DNA of 19,650 bases from Gymnopilus junonius (taxonomy: Eukaryota; Basidiomycota; Agaricomycetes; Agaricales; Galerinaceae): positions 1 to 19,650 of the forward strand of contig JADNYJ010000586.1 of NCBI GenBank assembly GCA_015501075.1. Reading direction: 5' to 3'. Each line of letters begins with the position of its first letter. Position 1 is the stretch's first letter. The position numbers were made by a program, and so were the translations under genes. Positions 1 to 10,293 of this stretch are shown one piece after another. The notes beneath the pieces were generated by a model. It was not told the origin of the DNA. It ran no database searches and worked only from the letters and a program-made list of their open reading frames with translations.

Positions 1-721
1 TCGACCAATTATAAATCAGGTGAATACGAGGAGACAATTGGTCGATCATGGTATCGATCCTCGAACTTCAGGGCACTATTTTACAGGACGACATGCCCTC
101 AGTCAATACAGTTTTGCTTTAAAATGTTCAGGCGCTTGATCAGATCCGACAAACGGAACTCGCTTGCAGCCGACAACAACCAGAACGACGGCGACATGCT
201 CGACAGTGAACCTGCCGATTACGAATTAGGGACCATTATTTTGACAGGACTCGAATGGAAAAACTCACCCCAAATGTTATAGCTGCTTTCCAGGAAATAC
301 TCAATTCCGTGCCCGAGACAGCCAGATCACCCAGTCGCATAGCCTTGGACGGAATATCCTACACACGCGAGGAACGCATGAAGGGAATAGTTGCATAATG
401 ATTCAAGATTCATCTGTGCCATACTGCATCGAAAAGATGCTACAGTTTTCACAGAGTGGCGAAACAGCAGATGACAACGACACTTGGCTCCTTATGCGGG
501 CACATGTCAGTCTTCCGACAACCGACCCGTATGCCCAATACCCATTCTTGAGGGCGGGCATCTGGAGTCCAGAGCTTGAGGATGGCTATACCCTCGTCAC
601 GTCTCGAGTGTGGAGACCCACTTTGCGAAATGTATCATTTCTTGGAAAGGACAGCAAGCTGCTGTTGTGGTTTCCCTCTCACGTGTACACCACCTTGGAA
701 GGGGGTTGGCCGATTGACTAA
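1..721 (+). pseudogene. Decayed hypothetical gene, 5' end outside the window
   Basis: Not recognised. Coding-like sequence runs from the left edge to a TAA at 719-721 but changes frame. A first piece (about 2-130, containing DHGIDPRTSGHYFTGRHALS) passes into a second frame (132-395, with EKLTPNVIAAFQEIL and GISYTREERMKG) that contains an in-frame TGA at 207-209 and ends at TAA 396-398. A third piece starts at 398 (TAATG overlap) and encodes 107 residues with WLLMRAHVSLPTT, YPFLRAGIWSPE and VWRPTLRNVSF. The even, tryptophan- and proline-rich composition looks like one globular protein split by frameshifts. Introns explaining the frame changes cannot be excluded, since none has convincing GT-AG ends. 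No signal peptide, membrane segment or catalytic motif is visible. The function is unknown. Confidence 0.45.
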
Positions 722-906
722 ATGGGAATTGTGGATGAATGTCGGGTAATATGAATTTGGTTGGTGTAATTAGTGCAGAGCCCGATTGAAACGTTGTAGG
801 TAGTGAAGGCAGCCCATAATTCAATGATTAAGTACATGTGACGTGCAGGCTTCATGAGGACGACGGAGACGATGACGACGGCGAGGTTATGAGACGCAGA
901 ATGGGC

Positions 907-1512
907 ATGACCGACGGCGGAGGTTTGCGAGGATGGAGTAAGTACTGTTGAGAATATCGGAAATTCCAATAATCTCTAGCTAGTACTTGAGCATTCTCGA
1001 TGCTCTGCTATCCAATACTGCATCAAGTCACTGAGAAAGCAATGTTTAGCAAGGTCTACACAAGGCCAGAGAGGGAAAACTCACCATGCTTATCGAGTCC
1101 CTCTAGAATCCTTATCTCCTCCGGAATCTAACGCCTGTGCTTCATGCAAGGACCACATACTAATATAAACGTCGCGTGGATGAGATTCGGGCACCGAGGG
1201 CCAGAGGTTCTGAGGAAGGTGCAGACGCTGGAGGACGCTGGCCATTGGTGTCTTGCATGAGACAGAAAATAGATGAGCATGTTCCTGATGATGACTAAAT
1301 GCGCACGTGGACTGTAATACATTGTTACACTACAGCCTACAGGTGACTCAACAGATCAGCACATCGCAGTCATCACCGAACAGTGATTCCCTCGCCATTG
1401 CTAAGTACTAGTCAGAGAGTATTGGATTTTCCGATATTCTCAACAGTACTTACTTTGTGCAGTCTATGGGCAAGAAATACCCTCCTCGCTAAACCCTCCG
1501 CCGTCGGTCATC
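907..1512. repeat. Inverted pair of a ~90-115 bp coding-like repeat
   Basis: The arm at 907-997 and the arm at about 1399-1512 are reverse complements: both contain CCGACGGCGGAGG, then AGTAAGTACTGTTGAGAATA and a TAGTACTT tail. The right arm has about 27 extra bases. Read on minus at the left and plus at the right, both arms give the peptide pattern L-(E/D)-F-P-I-F-S-T-V-L-T followed by S-A-V-G-H. The length difference is a whole number of codons, so this looks like a duplicated piece of a coding exon rather than a transposon end. The 400 bp between the arms (998-1398) holds no gene I can support. Confidence 0.6.
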
Positions 1513-1547
1513 GCCTCCATCTATTCAACTCTTATCTTCCTCTCAAA

Positions 1548-1780
1548 TGCCCCGAGATTATTGGAATCCGGATATTCAGCCTGTCAGCGATTTGTATGTG
1601 TTTACAAGAGCCAGCTGTTCAAAGAGTTCCATCCCTGCATCTATGTGCTGAATGAAAATAAAAATTCTTGGCAGAAGGTATGTCTCATAAAATATTGTTT
1701 ATGAGTACTCTGGAATTAACTTCAACCCAGAACGCGTTGGCTACATCCGTCCTCTATTATCAAAAATTATATAAATACAA
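1548..1780 (+). other. Exon-like open stretch, no gene assigned
   Basis: A plus-strand frame reads QLFKEFHPCIYVLNENKNSW and ends at a good donor (AAG|GTATGT near 1677), with an acceptor-like CAG near 1730. The block at 1556-1577 also resembles the palindromic core of the neighbouring inverted repeat. It may be one exon of a lost gene. There is no start codon, partner exon or family match to support more. Confidence 0.2.
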
Positions 1781-2388
1781 TCAGAATTGTAGTATCTCTG
1801 GTATGGGAATCTCTTCTTTTGCTTCCAACTTCGTGTTCTGAAATCCGCTTAGAGTGCTCAGCCAGTGCTGACTGTACATATTGATCGGCAAAAGAGCTGG
1901 AGCATCTCACTCGCTGTTAGCTTGTGTAATTCGACGCATTCAGGGTTTTGCCCGCCCTCCAGGTCGCGCATTTCCATACACGGTCCGCCTATCAATGCAG
2001 CTGTCGATGTAGTCCATCAATTGCACCATTCCGGATGACCTCCACGGCAATAATCTGACAGAATATTCTTCTCCATCGGTATCATCTGAACTGGTCCCAT
2101 CAATTCCTAATGAGTGCACTACAGCGAATGCGCTCTCAAAGGCCTGGTTTTCGGCAGCCAAGTTCATACAGATATTGAGGCGATTTTGCAGACGCTGTGA
2201 AGAGATGTTATCGGTACATTCCAGCCAATGGTGTATGTAAATACCTTCCACTGGCGCTCACGTCTCCTCTTTTGTTGCTGCTCAATTTTGATGCAGTTGG
2301 AAATCCGGGCTCTTGCTGTAGCTTCGTCTTCTCCATCTCTAATTAATGACGTCCTTATTATCTTCCAAAGTGTTTTGATGCATTGCAT
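1781..2388 (-). pseudogene. Decayed member of an unassigned basidiomycete family
   Basis: Minus-strand reading. The N-terminal piece (from 2388) ends in a basic ARISNCIKIEQQQKRRRERQ segment. A frame change or unrecognised intron near 2220-2260 leads to HHWLECTDNISSQRLQNRLN, then LGIDGTSSDDTDGEEYSVRL, LPWRS, and a C-terminal LLPINMYSQHWLSTLSGFQ ending at TGA 1781-1783. The L-G-x-D-G-x-S-S-D-(D/E) block, the LPWR block and a closing LP-x-N-x-Y-x-x-x-W-L motif are, in my recollection, shared by a high-copy family of unknown function in mushroom genomes. Two in-frame TGA codons (1940-1942, 1907-1909) interrupt an otherwise continuous frame; both fit an ancestral CGA arginine. Probably dead. Confidence 0.55.
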
Positions 2389-2630
2389 AAAATAGTCTCG
2401 TATTTCTTGTTCACATCCTTCAAATCTTCACTTCCATTTGGTTTACGCCGTTAAAGACCATATAATATTACGTAGACTTTCTTAGATTAACAACCACGTA
2501 TTCAGAATTCTCACATAGGCTGTTCTTTAATGCTATTTACATTGTATTTACCTCAGATTTTTGATTGGATTGGGCGTAAATTCAAAGAAAGTAATCTATT
2601 CTCCTGTACATGTGTATACTATATATTTAT
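2389..2630. other. AT-rich intergenic stretch
   Basis: This is the spacer between the decayed gene on the left and the 3' end of the WD40 gene. I see no open frame, repeat or structured element in it. It probably holds the 3' UTR and poly(A) signals of the WD40 gene (minus strand). Confidence 0.4.
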
Positions 2631-4394
2631 CTAGATACTGAAATTGTGTGATTCAATAAATTCTTTGCCCCATTCAACTAAGAAGTCAACAAATTGTCGT
2701 ACATGAGGATACCAATTAGAGTATGTGCACACTAATACGAAAAGAATGATGGGGCCATTGACTCCTGACCTATCACGTCGCTCAATGGGGACAGCCTGTG
2801 ATGCGACAATATTATTTTGTTCACTTTCTTTGAGTTTTTCCCAGAGATAGATAGTAGGGGTAGAGCCTGATCCACCAGCAATCAGGTGCCTATTGGCATG
2901 GGCTGTTGAAACAGCTACGACTTGCATCATATCATCTGGGAAACATACTCAAAACCTGAACATACATAAAGTAGGAAGACATACCTTTGGTGGCTGTCTT
3001 CAGCAACTGGAGACATTCACTGTTCGTGACATCCATTACTCGTACCTCATTATTGGTACTGCCACAGACAGCTGTCCTTGCGCTCTCCAAGAATGCGCAT
3101 TGCTTTACATATCGACGAGTGGAGGCTGGCTGAAATGACCTTAACAGGGTTTGTGATGGGATTTCATAAATATCAAATGAACCAGTAGACAAATTGTCAA
3201 CCAGGAGAACCTTCTCGTCGCTCGATAAAGCGGCATTTCCACTGCGAAATTCATCAGTGCCCCAACTTCTACGACATGCAGTTAACTCACATTCCACCTG
3301 ATAAAGCCTTTCTCCATAATAAATTGTGATTTTGAGCTTCCCTACAGCTCCTGGTGTGATTCAGCAAAAGCTAAAAGAAAAGAAGAAAAAGAAATACAAA
3401 CATTTGTGCATTCTCCAAGCATAACATAAGCAGACTTTGGTGCGCGCCTCCGAAGAAAAACAGAGCGCGCGGTATTGCATCTCCGATTCTTATAGCCCAG
3501 AGCTCTTGAACTTCTGGAGGCGCTTTACGCATATTTGTCAGTAGATGTACCAGCATTGCATATCATTGACTTACATTTTTCAATTTTATACATTCGAAGA
3601 CACCCAGAATGACTTGCAAGAACAAGTCGAGAATTCTGATCATCGTAAGTTGCTGCTTCGACAGCATCGTTCAAATTGAAAGCCGAAGCGGTTATAGCCC
3701 TCCTCCAAGCAAAAGGTCTGACAGAATTTGACTGGATGATAACGTCAGAATGCAAAGATATGTGTTACACAGAATACATACTGAGTGTTCTCTGACGAAG
3801 GGACACAATGTAATCGAGCCTCTTCCAGTCCCAATGCACAACCAGGTATTATTGAGCGCCGTCCGTGGTTCATGATAAACCCATGTCAAAGTTGTTATTT
3901 GGCCCCATCGATCATCTTTCAAAACCTGTGTGTGTTCGAAAGTCCGGGTATCCCAAATCACTGCTGGCACCAACCTCTGTTTCTTTGGGAAACAGCATGA
4001 AAGAAACACGTCACCTGATTTTTTTTAGATGTTTCTCCAGAAACCAGCATTCGGCCTTGCCTAATTTGGTATGGCCGACCAGTGTTTCTCAAGAAAACAG
4101 CAGAAAAAAAGTCATATGACGTGTTTCCCAGGTACTGTTTCCTCAAAGAAACACTACTCAGTGCCAGCAGTGAATGTGAACTCGCTCATCATCACCTGCG
4201 AAATAAGAGGACGGGGTCACATGACACCGGCAACCCACTCACCTCCTCCTAGAAGGAATTTCCCATCATCAGTAAAGATGAGGGCATTTAAAGGCCCGCC
4301 AACCCCATCTAATTCTTTACAAAGCACAAATTTGGGGATCTGAATGACAAAGTAAGCATCAATGCAAGACCATTTAGATAATGATTTATACCAT
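2631..4394 (-). pseudogene. WD40-repeat protein gene, cut by a MITE in a coding exon
   Basis: Multi-exon minus-strand gene ending at TAG 2631-2633. Proposed exon 1 ends with the start ATG at 4392-4394, followed by intron 4340-4391. Exon 2 (4243-4339) encodes a WD40 strand set (ELDGVGGPLNALIFTDDGKF). After intron 4196-4242, exon 3 reads GGDDERVHIWDTRTFEH once the MITE at 3959-4172 is removed. Intron 3732-3781 precedes an exon with YDDQNSRLVLASHSG. Later exons carry SSDEKVLLVDNLSTGSFDIY and STNNEVRVMDVTNSEC (intron 2936-2984). The C-terminus has a hydrophobic stretch (PIILFVLVCTYSNWY) that could be a membrane anchor. WD40 propellers are protein-binding scaffolds; the partner is unknown. With the MITE in place translation stops five codons past the insertion (HIHCWH then TGA), so the allele is probably null. 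The junction between the exons near 3300-3420 is unresolved. Confidence 0.7.
3959..4172. mobile_element. 214-bp MITE with CACTG ends and ~65-bp TIRs
   Basis: Both ends begin CACTGCTGGCAC. The inverted repeats extend about 65 bases with small gaps, through GTTTCTTTG(A)GGAAACAG to AAACACGTCA. The element is flanked by AAT at 3956-3958 and AAT at 4173-4175, a 3-bp target duplication. Removing the element and one AAT restores a continuous WD40 codon series on the minus strand, which confirms the boundaries. It has no coding capacity. CACTG ends and a 3-bp duplication fit the CMC/EnSpm (CACTA-like) superfamily, but no transposase of that type is in the window, so the superfamily is an inference. 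Confidence 0.85.
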
Positions 4395-4561
4395 CAGGAA
4401 AGAGTAGTTGACAGTGGCAATAGCAAGCGAGTAGTGGAGGATAAAGAGACAGAATGACAAAGTAAGCATCAATGCAAGACCATTTAGATAATGATTTATA
4501 CCATCAGGAAAGAGTAGTTGACAGTGGCAATAGCAAGCGAGTAGTGGAGGATAAAGAGACA
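4342..4561. repeat. Perfect 110-bp tandem duplication at the 5' end of the WD40 gene
   Basis: Positions 4342-4451 and 4452-4561 are identical as far as I can read, with a trailing partial GAAT. On the minus strand each copy contains the proposed start ATG, the donor GTATAA and most of the first intron, up to the bases just before its acceptor. The duplication therefore gives two tandem first-exon/first-intron cassettes (ATG at 4392-4394 and 4502-4504). Perfect identity suggests a recent event. Confidence 0.85.
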
Positions 4562-4842
4562 GAATATCAAATGGACCAGCTGCTTAAGTACGAGGTACTG
4601 AGTAAGTCACATTGATCAGGAAAACAAAGGACATTGACAAACCCAGCGCAAGAGTCCAAAGGGAGTTTATCAAGCGATGAGTGGCACTTCCGAAGCGACT
4701 CCTTTCACTCCTTAGCGATCGGTCATAGTTTTGTTCCAAAGATGGAAGTTCTGCTACTCGCATTGCATTGTCCTCGAGGGTGTCGTTGTGTACATAATAT
4801 GGCAGTTCTATACTCAACCAACCCAGAACAAATGAACTCCAG
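4562..4842. promoter_or_regulatory. Divergent intergenic region between the WD40 gene and the plus-strand gene
   Basis: This spacer lies between the duplicated 5' end of the minus-strand WD40 gene and the ATG of the plus-strand gene. By position it should hold both promoters. I see open frames on both strands (minus 4584-4817 and plus 4634-4900) but neither has intron, family or composition support. No clear TATA or CAAT arrangement stands out. Confidence 0.3.
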
Positions 4843-5635
4843 ATGCCTTCCCAAGATGCTCATAGAAGATATTCCTACGTACAGAAGTACCTCCCTCTAA
4901 TCATGCCACGGATTCAATTCAAACCTTCGCCCCCACCTCCTCTTCCTGTTCTGACTGCCCATACTGAATTCAGACCTGAAGATTTGACAGCTACCAGGGT
5001 ACAAGATGCAGTGGCACCACGTTGTGTTGTCATATTCCAGGACCCTGCCACTGACCAAGTCGCACCTTCACCAGTTGATTCACCATCGGAGACACTAACA
5101 AATAACATCACTCCCTCATCGTCTCCGGGGCCAGATACAATGAAAATTCCTAAACCACCTGGTGAGCCTGGCAGGCCAGGATCAGGCGGATATTCCATAG
5201 ACAAAGTCTTGGTTGATGACTATAATTGGACTGGAGAGGCTGTAGCACCGCTAACAGTATGATCATTGTATGCTATGTTTGTAAAAGAAGTCCCTAACCA
5301 CCATCTCAGGAGGCTGTGCACCACGAAGTTCGGACTAATCTTAATGTGACTGTCAGCTTCCAAGGACAAAGTAAGGAAAAAGTTGCAGAGATTTGTCAAA
5401 AGGTGGGTTCACTCCACCCAGGAAATTACTGTAGACTGAATTTCAACTGTAGATGCAAGAGCCTGACAAGTGGCTGCAACTGGAGAAGTACGAGGATTGT
5501 TGGCCAGTCATAAGTATCATTAAACTTGCCATCAAATACAAAGCAGAGGCAACGCGCCGCAATCAAGACAAAGAAGTTAGCAGGCGGATTCAAGATGCTG
5601 CAAGACCGAATACGCGAGCAACCGCTGGGGCATGA
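4843..5635 (+). CDS. Hypothetical three-exon protein with proline-rich N-terminus
   Basis: Exons 4843-5256, 5310-5402 and 5453-5635 join in phase 0 across two GT-AG introns (5257-5309, 5403-5452) and give an intact ORF of about 229 residues ending in TGA. The N-terminal half is low-complexity and proline/serine-rich (PPPPLP; PKPPGEPGRPGSGGYSID). The second half is a compact helical-looking domain with EAVHHEVRTNLN, EKVAEICQK, KWLQLEKYEDCWPVISIIKL and a basic tail. The order GRP-x-SGGY followed by a helical domain with W-P-V recalls a multi-copy mushroom family of unknown function; this is recollection, not a search. An internal ATG at 4903 is an alternative start. It is divergent from the WD40 gene and is one of the few apparently intact genes here. 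Confidence 0.6.
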
Positions 5636-5769
5636 ATTCGAGGAAGAGAGGGTTGAATAGAGGACTCAGCCATATTATATAGAATAAGACTGTGTCTGTA
5701 CACTACCAATGAAAGGAAAGCGATGTGGCAAGAGTTTTTCCATTGAATATACGCCGGGGCAAGTTGCTT

Positions 5770-6350
5770 CTATTGGATTTTTGTGCTCCAGACAAGCCAC
5801 CGAAACTGATCGCCCTCAGTGAGAGCGGTAGTAGTATCCAGGTACTTGGGCCTTTCGATCCCTTTCCTACTGCTTTCAGAAAAAGCTAGGGCTAGTGTTG
5901 ATGGATCTTCAAAGACCCTACCCAGCGTAATAATGGCATCCCGAAAGCCTTCTGCCGAAGCTGTTCCTTCGACATGACGGATTACCAGGACCGACTTTAT
6001 CAATAACTTCCATTTCTCAGCATAGCCCTTTACGAAGAGAGCGCACCATATATATCGTCTGCATCCAGGGTGAACTTCAATGCTATTTCAGCTGTTTTTA
6101 GTCACTCTAAGTCTACAAAAACCAAGACTTTGACATCCTCTACATCCTGTCCATCATCTTCTGTTTCTCCTCCAACCCAAACTTCAATTCCCTTGGGTGA
6201 TTCAGAATAATGGTCCAGTAAAAACGATGGTGCAAGGTGTGGTGTATGATTTTCAGAGGAGGACCGGGGCAGAGATGATGGGGCTTCATCTAGAATTGCT
6301 AAAGATAGAGAGAAGAAGCTGAGGACGCTGATGGACGAGCATGTAGGCAA
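5770..6350 (-). pseudogene. Decayed hypothetical gene
   Basis: Unrecognised. The minus strand reads an acidic segment (GIEVWVGGETEDDGQDVEDV), then KVLVFVDLE, an in-frame TGA (6102-6104), and in the same frame LKTAEIALKFTLDADDIYGAL. A likely 2-bp CT insertion at about 6036-6041 shifts the frame. The remainder (KGYAEKWKLLIKSVLVIRH, EGFRDAIITLGRVFEDPS, ending QFRWLVWSTKIQ) is open to the stop at 5770. Deleting the two bases and reading through the TGA gives one continuous soluble protein of about 150 residues or more. The true 5' end is unclear; the ATG at 6350 is only the first available. No motif suggests a function. Confidence 0.45.
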
Positions 6351-6815
6351 TCTGAGGGAGTTGTGGGAGGGGAATCAGAGATTGAGGACTGAGAATGAGA
6401 TCTAGAATTCAGAACCCGTGTCCATAAGCAAAATATTCATTTATACCCAATTACAGCTCACTTACCATTGATTACTATGTGTATTGAGTACATCTTCGCG
6501 CTGAGACAAAACATGGAGGCCCAAAGCCTCCCAGCAATAATGTTGTCACCGATCAAGCTTGTGGGGATGCTGGTCAGGATGTGGAAATGGTCGAAGGTTC
6601 GCAAAAGCAAGAATATCGGAAATTCCAATATTCTTAGGCACTCAACGACCACCTCTGTGGTAAGAGGCTAGCATAGTATGCAGCGTGTTGAGACTTCAGA
6701 GTGTGACAATGTTCACATGCGCGATCAGCACACTGATCTATGCGAACAGTAACAAGCTTGTTTTCATCACTGTCTTCATGTTCATCTCATCTCCTGCGCT
6801 GCATTGGACTTTCCG
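6351..6815. other. Intergenic stretch with one copy of the palindromic repeat
   Basis: The only structure I see is at 6611-6633, GAATATCGGAAATTCC followed by AATATTC. It pairs with itself at 10 of 11 positions around a central A and matches the core of the inverted repeats at 952-974 and 1418-1440. On the minus strand it reads RILEFPIF, the same peptide as in those copies. The rest shows no supported gene and probably includes the promoter of the gene starting at 6816. Confidence 0.45.
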
Positions 6816-9770
6816 ATGCAACGCGTCGTCTCAGAGATGGCACAAGTATACTCAGAAATGGCACATCCTGCTCCAGGTATGCTTTATTATACATGACACA
6901 TTCACAAGCCACTCAACTCCATGTTTCTAGGCGCGTTGGATGATCATGAAGTCGATTTTTCAAACTGGTCAGCATTCGTTCAGCAAGGCATTTTATACTG
7001 CTCCCCAAATTGCTCCAGGCCAGTCGTCATTCCACAATTGTCTGGCGACCCTTTCAAAAGATCGCATTTGCGTCGTGAAATGTTCCAGCAACCTGTGTGG
7101 TGGTCAGATGTCTGGGGTTGGCTTTGTGCTGTCCCTTTGTCACCCTCTTTTATTTCACCACCGTTCGAGCCGATGTGCTGGAAACCCGAAGTTGAAGAGA
7201 CCTGGGTATCATTTCAAGGACGGAGTTCAGAAAAACGCTATCATATGCGTGAGCAAGATGCCAAAGCTTGGCTCGAGAAAGAGGTGCTGCTGTTCGAAGC
7301 CGCCAAAAAATTAGACTACGTTACCGTATTCCTGGAAACCCTCCCCCCCGTCCGTCGGCATTTGGATATAATCGCCCTCATAAGTCGAAGGCAACTGCGT
7401 GGAGGATGATCAACATGGCGAGGGACTGGTTCTCGATTTGGATGGGATTTTTATCCTACCTGATAGCCCAAACTGTGAACTATGCCAACGATCCAGAAGA
7501 TAATGCCAGCCTGCATTGCTGGTATCGGTTACTGCTTGACCGCAGTTTCAGTGATGCTTGGCTTAGCGGACTGATGGGGTCTACGGTCAACTCTTTCGAT
7601 GCTGCTACTCCCCGTGCCGGAATTGTTATGCAGTTGACTGAGCAGCAAGTTGCCCGTCCGAAAATCGAATGGTTTCTCACTCATCACATCCCAGTATGGT
7701 TCGTGTGGTCCAAAAGAGAGGAAGAAGCTGTGGCAAGAGATCGCAAACTCGCCTACCTCCGCCCTCCTAATGAAGTACTCCAAAGAGCTCTGCAACGCAT
7801 TTTCCATTCACCTAGTTTTCCTCTCGCGATGCTTGTCATCAAGCGTTATTACAACTTGACGTTAGGGAACCCTGTTAACGACGACACATTAAAAGTCTTA
7901 TCTCTTGACCTTGCGCCCTCCTTTGTCATTGAATTTGTCACTTCCCAATTCTTGAAAGAAGATGAACTTTGTTCTCATGATGCGAATTCTACCTCGCTGT
8001 TTCTCAAAGAATTTCTAAAATGTCATAATACGGAGACTCATTGTTCAGCTGAAGAAGCTGCTGCCTTACCTTCTCAAGGAATGGTCGAGAGGACCAATCC
8101 AGATGACTGAATTTTCAACCATTGGTCGGACTACTTCTCCCGGTGAGATAAGCTCCAAAAAGAGTTGGAAACTGTTCAGACTCGTGAGGAACGTCAGCGC
8201 CGTGCATCATATGAATGCAATCCTCCGATGAAGAACACAAAAATGTATACTTGGGAGAGGGTCAATTCATCTGGTGGCGTTAAAGTGTACGTTAGGGTTC
8301 GTGTCAAGAAATCCAATCATCAAAACACCCTTGCTTGCTACGAGGACTTCGAGACCCGATACAACCCCTTCTTCAATGAATGGGATTTCTGCACGGATTA
8401 TTTAGGCTCACCTGTCCTGAAAGGATATGACCCAGGAGATGATAGTGACGATGATTATGACTACGATGGTAATAATAACTCTCAGCCTCAATACACGGCT
8501 CAAAACAATGCACAACCCTCTCCACCTGAATCTTCACCCTTGATTCCTATAGCAGAATCTGATAGGCCAGGAGATAACTATACGCCAGATGATGATTATC
8601 ACGAAACCCCGCAAACCGATGTTCTTGAAAATCTGAGTCATCTCTATGGCTACGTGATCTCATTGGGCTCTTTTTTGTTCCCAACCAAAAATCCAGACGA
8701 CTATCTGCAGGAGACACCCTGAAGTTCCTTGGATTTAGGTCGGACTCATCCTGGAATTCACTCTCACTCAGTGAACAGCAGGCCGTATCTACTTTTGTGA
8801 CCTGTATTTCCTCGGACCAGAAGTCGCCATTACAAGTACCACAAGAATTAGATGATCTCAATGACTATAATCCACTGTCCTTGACTTCGCTATTCAATTT
8901 TTCCCTGATTAAACATCCTGCTAAAGATCTCTTCATTTTCCACTCTCCCAGACCATCAATTGTAAAGTGGTCTCTAGGTGTCACGTCAGCAAGGGTTGCC
9001 CTGTATGTTTGTAGACATTTTGTGTCAAATCCCGCATCTCACACGATTCTGACCATTGCACATCGTCTTCTTGAACGTGGTGTTCCATGCCGCACGCTCA
9101 TTTCTTACCCCTCACAGCCCAATACCACGTCTATTCAAAAGGCCTTTACTCTGACATCTCTTCGACCAGCAGGCTACAAGTTCTCTCCTGCAGATCTTCG
9201 AGATGCTATGACTGAAGCTCAGGCTATTTTAGCACGTCCTGAAGGCCGAGCCGCGGTTTTACGAGGAGGCATCCTTGGGTGAATTGCATGAGAATATCTC
9301 AGCATTCACGATGTCTTGGCAGGGCCATCTGTTGAAGTCATCGTGCACCGCCGTGGATATGTTGCACCTTCTGAAAGCATCGGCGAGAGTTACGGGGACA
9401 ATGATCTATCAGAGAGCGATATGGCAAAACTTTGCGGTACTTATCAGATATATACAGGTACTTAATTGCTTGATATCCTTTTATTCCTTTATTAACTCAT
9501 CCGATAGGACATGGCCTACAGACTGCAACAGTCTCTTGGTTCCCTCCGACATTGACTTGGGAAGACAGTGGGTATAATTGGCTCGAATGGACGGAACACG
9601 ATGAGGCCTTGTTTCAGAAGTGGCTAGACAACATTTTCAATGACAATGCCCAACCCTTAACCCGCAAGCAGTGGCATGACAAAATATGTGGTTGGCGCCA
9701 AGCTCGCAATTTGATTGATAACAATTCTTTCTGCTCGAATGAGTACCTCATTCGACAGCTGCATGCTTGA
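6816..9770 (+). pseudogene. Large multi-exon gene of an unassigned mushroom family, decayed
   Basis: Exon 1 (6816-6876, MQRVVSEMAQVYSEMAH), intron 6877-6930, exon 2 (6931-9457), intron 9458-9507, exon 3 (9508-9770). Both introns are phase 1 with GT-AG ends. Landmarks in order: VIPQLSGDPFKRSHLRREMF, ISPPFEPMCWKPEVEETWVS, KRYHMREQDAKAWLEKE, ARDWFSIWMGFLSYLIAQTV, TPRAGIVMQL, WFLTHHIPVWFVWS, a central ACYEDFETRYNPFFNEWDF, an acidic DDSDDDYDYD patch, HRLLERGVPCRTL, AAVLRGGI, DLSESDMAKLCGTYQ and LTRKQWHDKICGW. I recall this block order from high-copy mushroom genes with no known function. Breaks: a C-run frameshift near 7346-7352, a second frameshift between about 8650 and 8720, and in-frame TGA at 8108-8110, 8144-8146, 9280-9282 and 9289-9291. 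About 930 residues if intact; probably dead. Confidence 0.65.
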
Positions 9771-10099
9771 GCCACCTCCATCGATTTGAATCTTTAGTCA
9801 CTCAATCAATTTTGTATTGCCTACCATACTAATAATATTTCTTGCTATCTGCCAGGTATCCTTTGGTTCTTGCTGATCTCGTTGTAAGAGAGGTTGTCAT
9901 ATACTTTCTCATTTGTTTTGACAGACTTCTTTTGAGCATTTGGGGGCATCAACGATAAACGCTTCACAAAAAAAATTGTTTGACTGGAGGGTGCAGTCGA
10001 GATTGAGAGCTAAAATCAAAGGTAAGCACATGAGACAAGATTGACAAAGATAAGAAAACTTACATTGATTGACAACCTCATCACTCGCCAGCGACGTGT
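9771..10099. other. Intergenic stretch with intron-like signals on both strands
   Basis: On the minus strand 10010-10063 has perfect intron ends (GTAAGT to TTTTAG) and could be the next intron of the flippase pseudogene. On the plus strand an open piece at about 9925-10019 reads EHLGASTINASQKKLFDWR between an acceptor-like GACAG and a donor GTAAGC. I cannot attach either to a neighbouring gene. Confidence 0.25.
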
Positions 10100-10293
10100 A
10101 ATAGCCTCCGGAACCCCCTCCTTCAACTTATCCCCCAACGCCGTCTCGCCCAGAATCTCCAAACTATGCTCAATCAATGCATTCACCTTATCAATCAGCT
10201 CCCCCCGATTCTCAACTGCATTCATCGCGGCAGAAATACACAGCATCCTTAAGCTATCTGCTCCTTCAGCTGTGGATCGTGGTCCTTCCAGTC

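Noticed and set aside
937..979. Repeated GTAAGT...CTAG segment as an introner (mobile intron)
   Set aside because: The similarity between copies extends beyond the would-be splice sites on both sides, so it is not limited to the intron.
907..1512. Inverted repeat as the terminal repeats of a small DNA transposon
   Set aside because: The outer ends show no target duplication, and both arms preserve a peptide frame with a codon-multiple length difference, which fits duplicated coding sequence better.
4584..4900. Open frames on both strands between the divergent genes
   Set aside because: Neither has splice, family or composition support, and they lie in a presumed promoter region.
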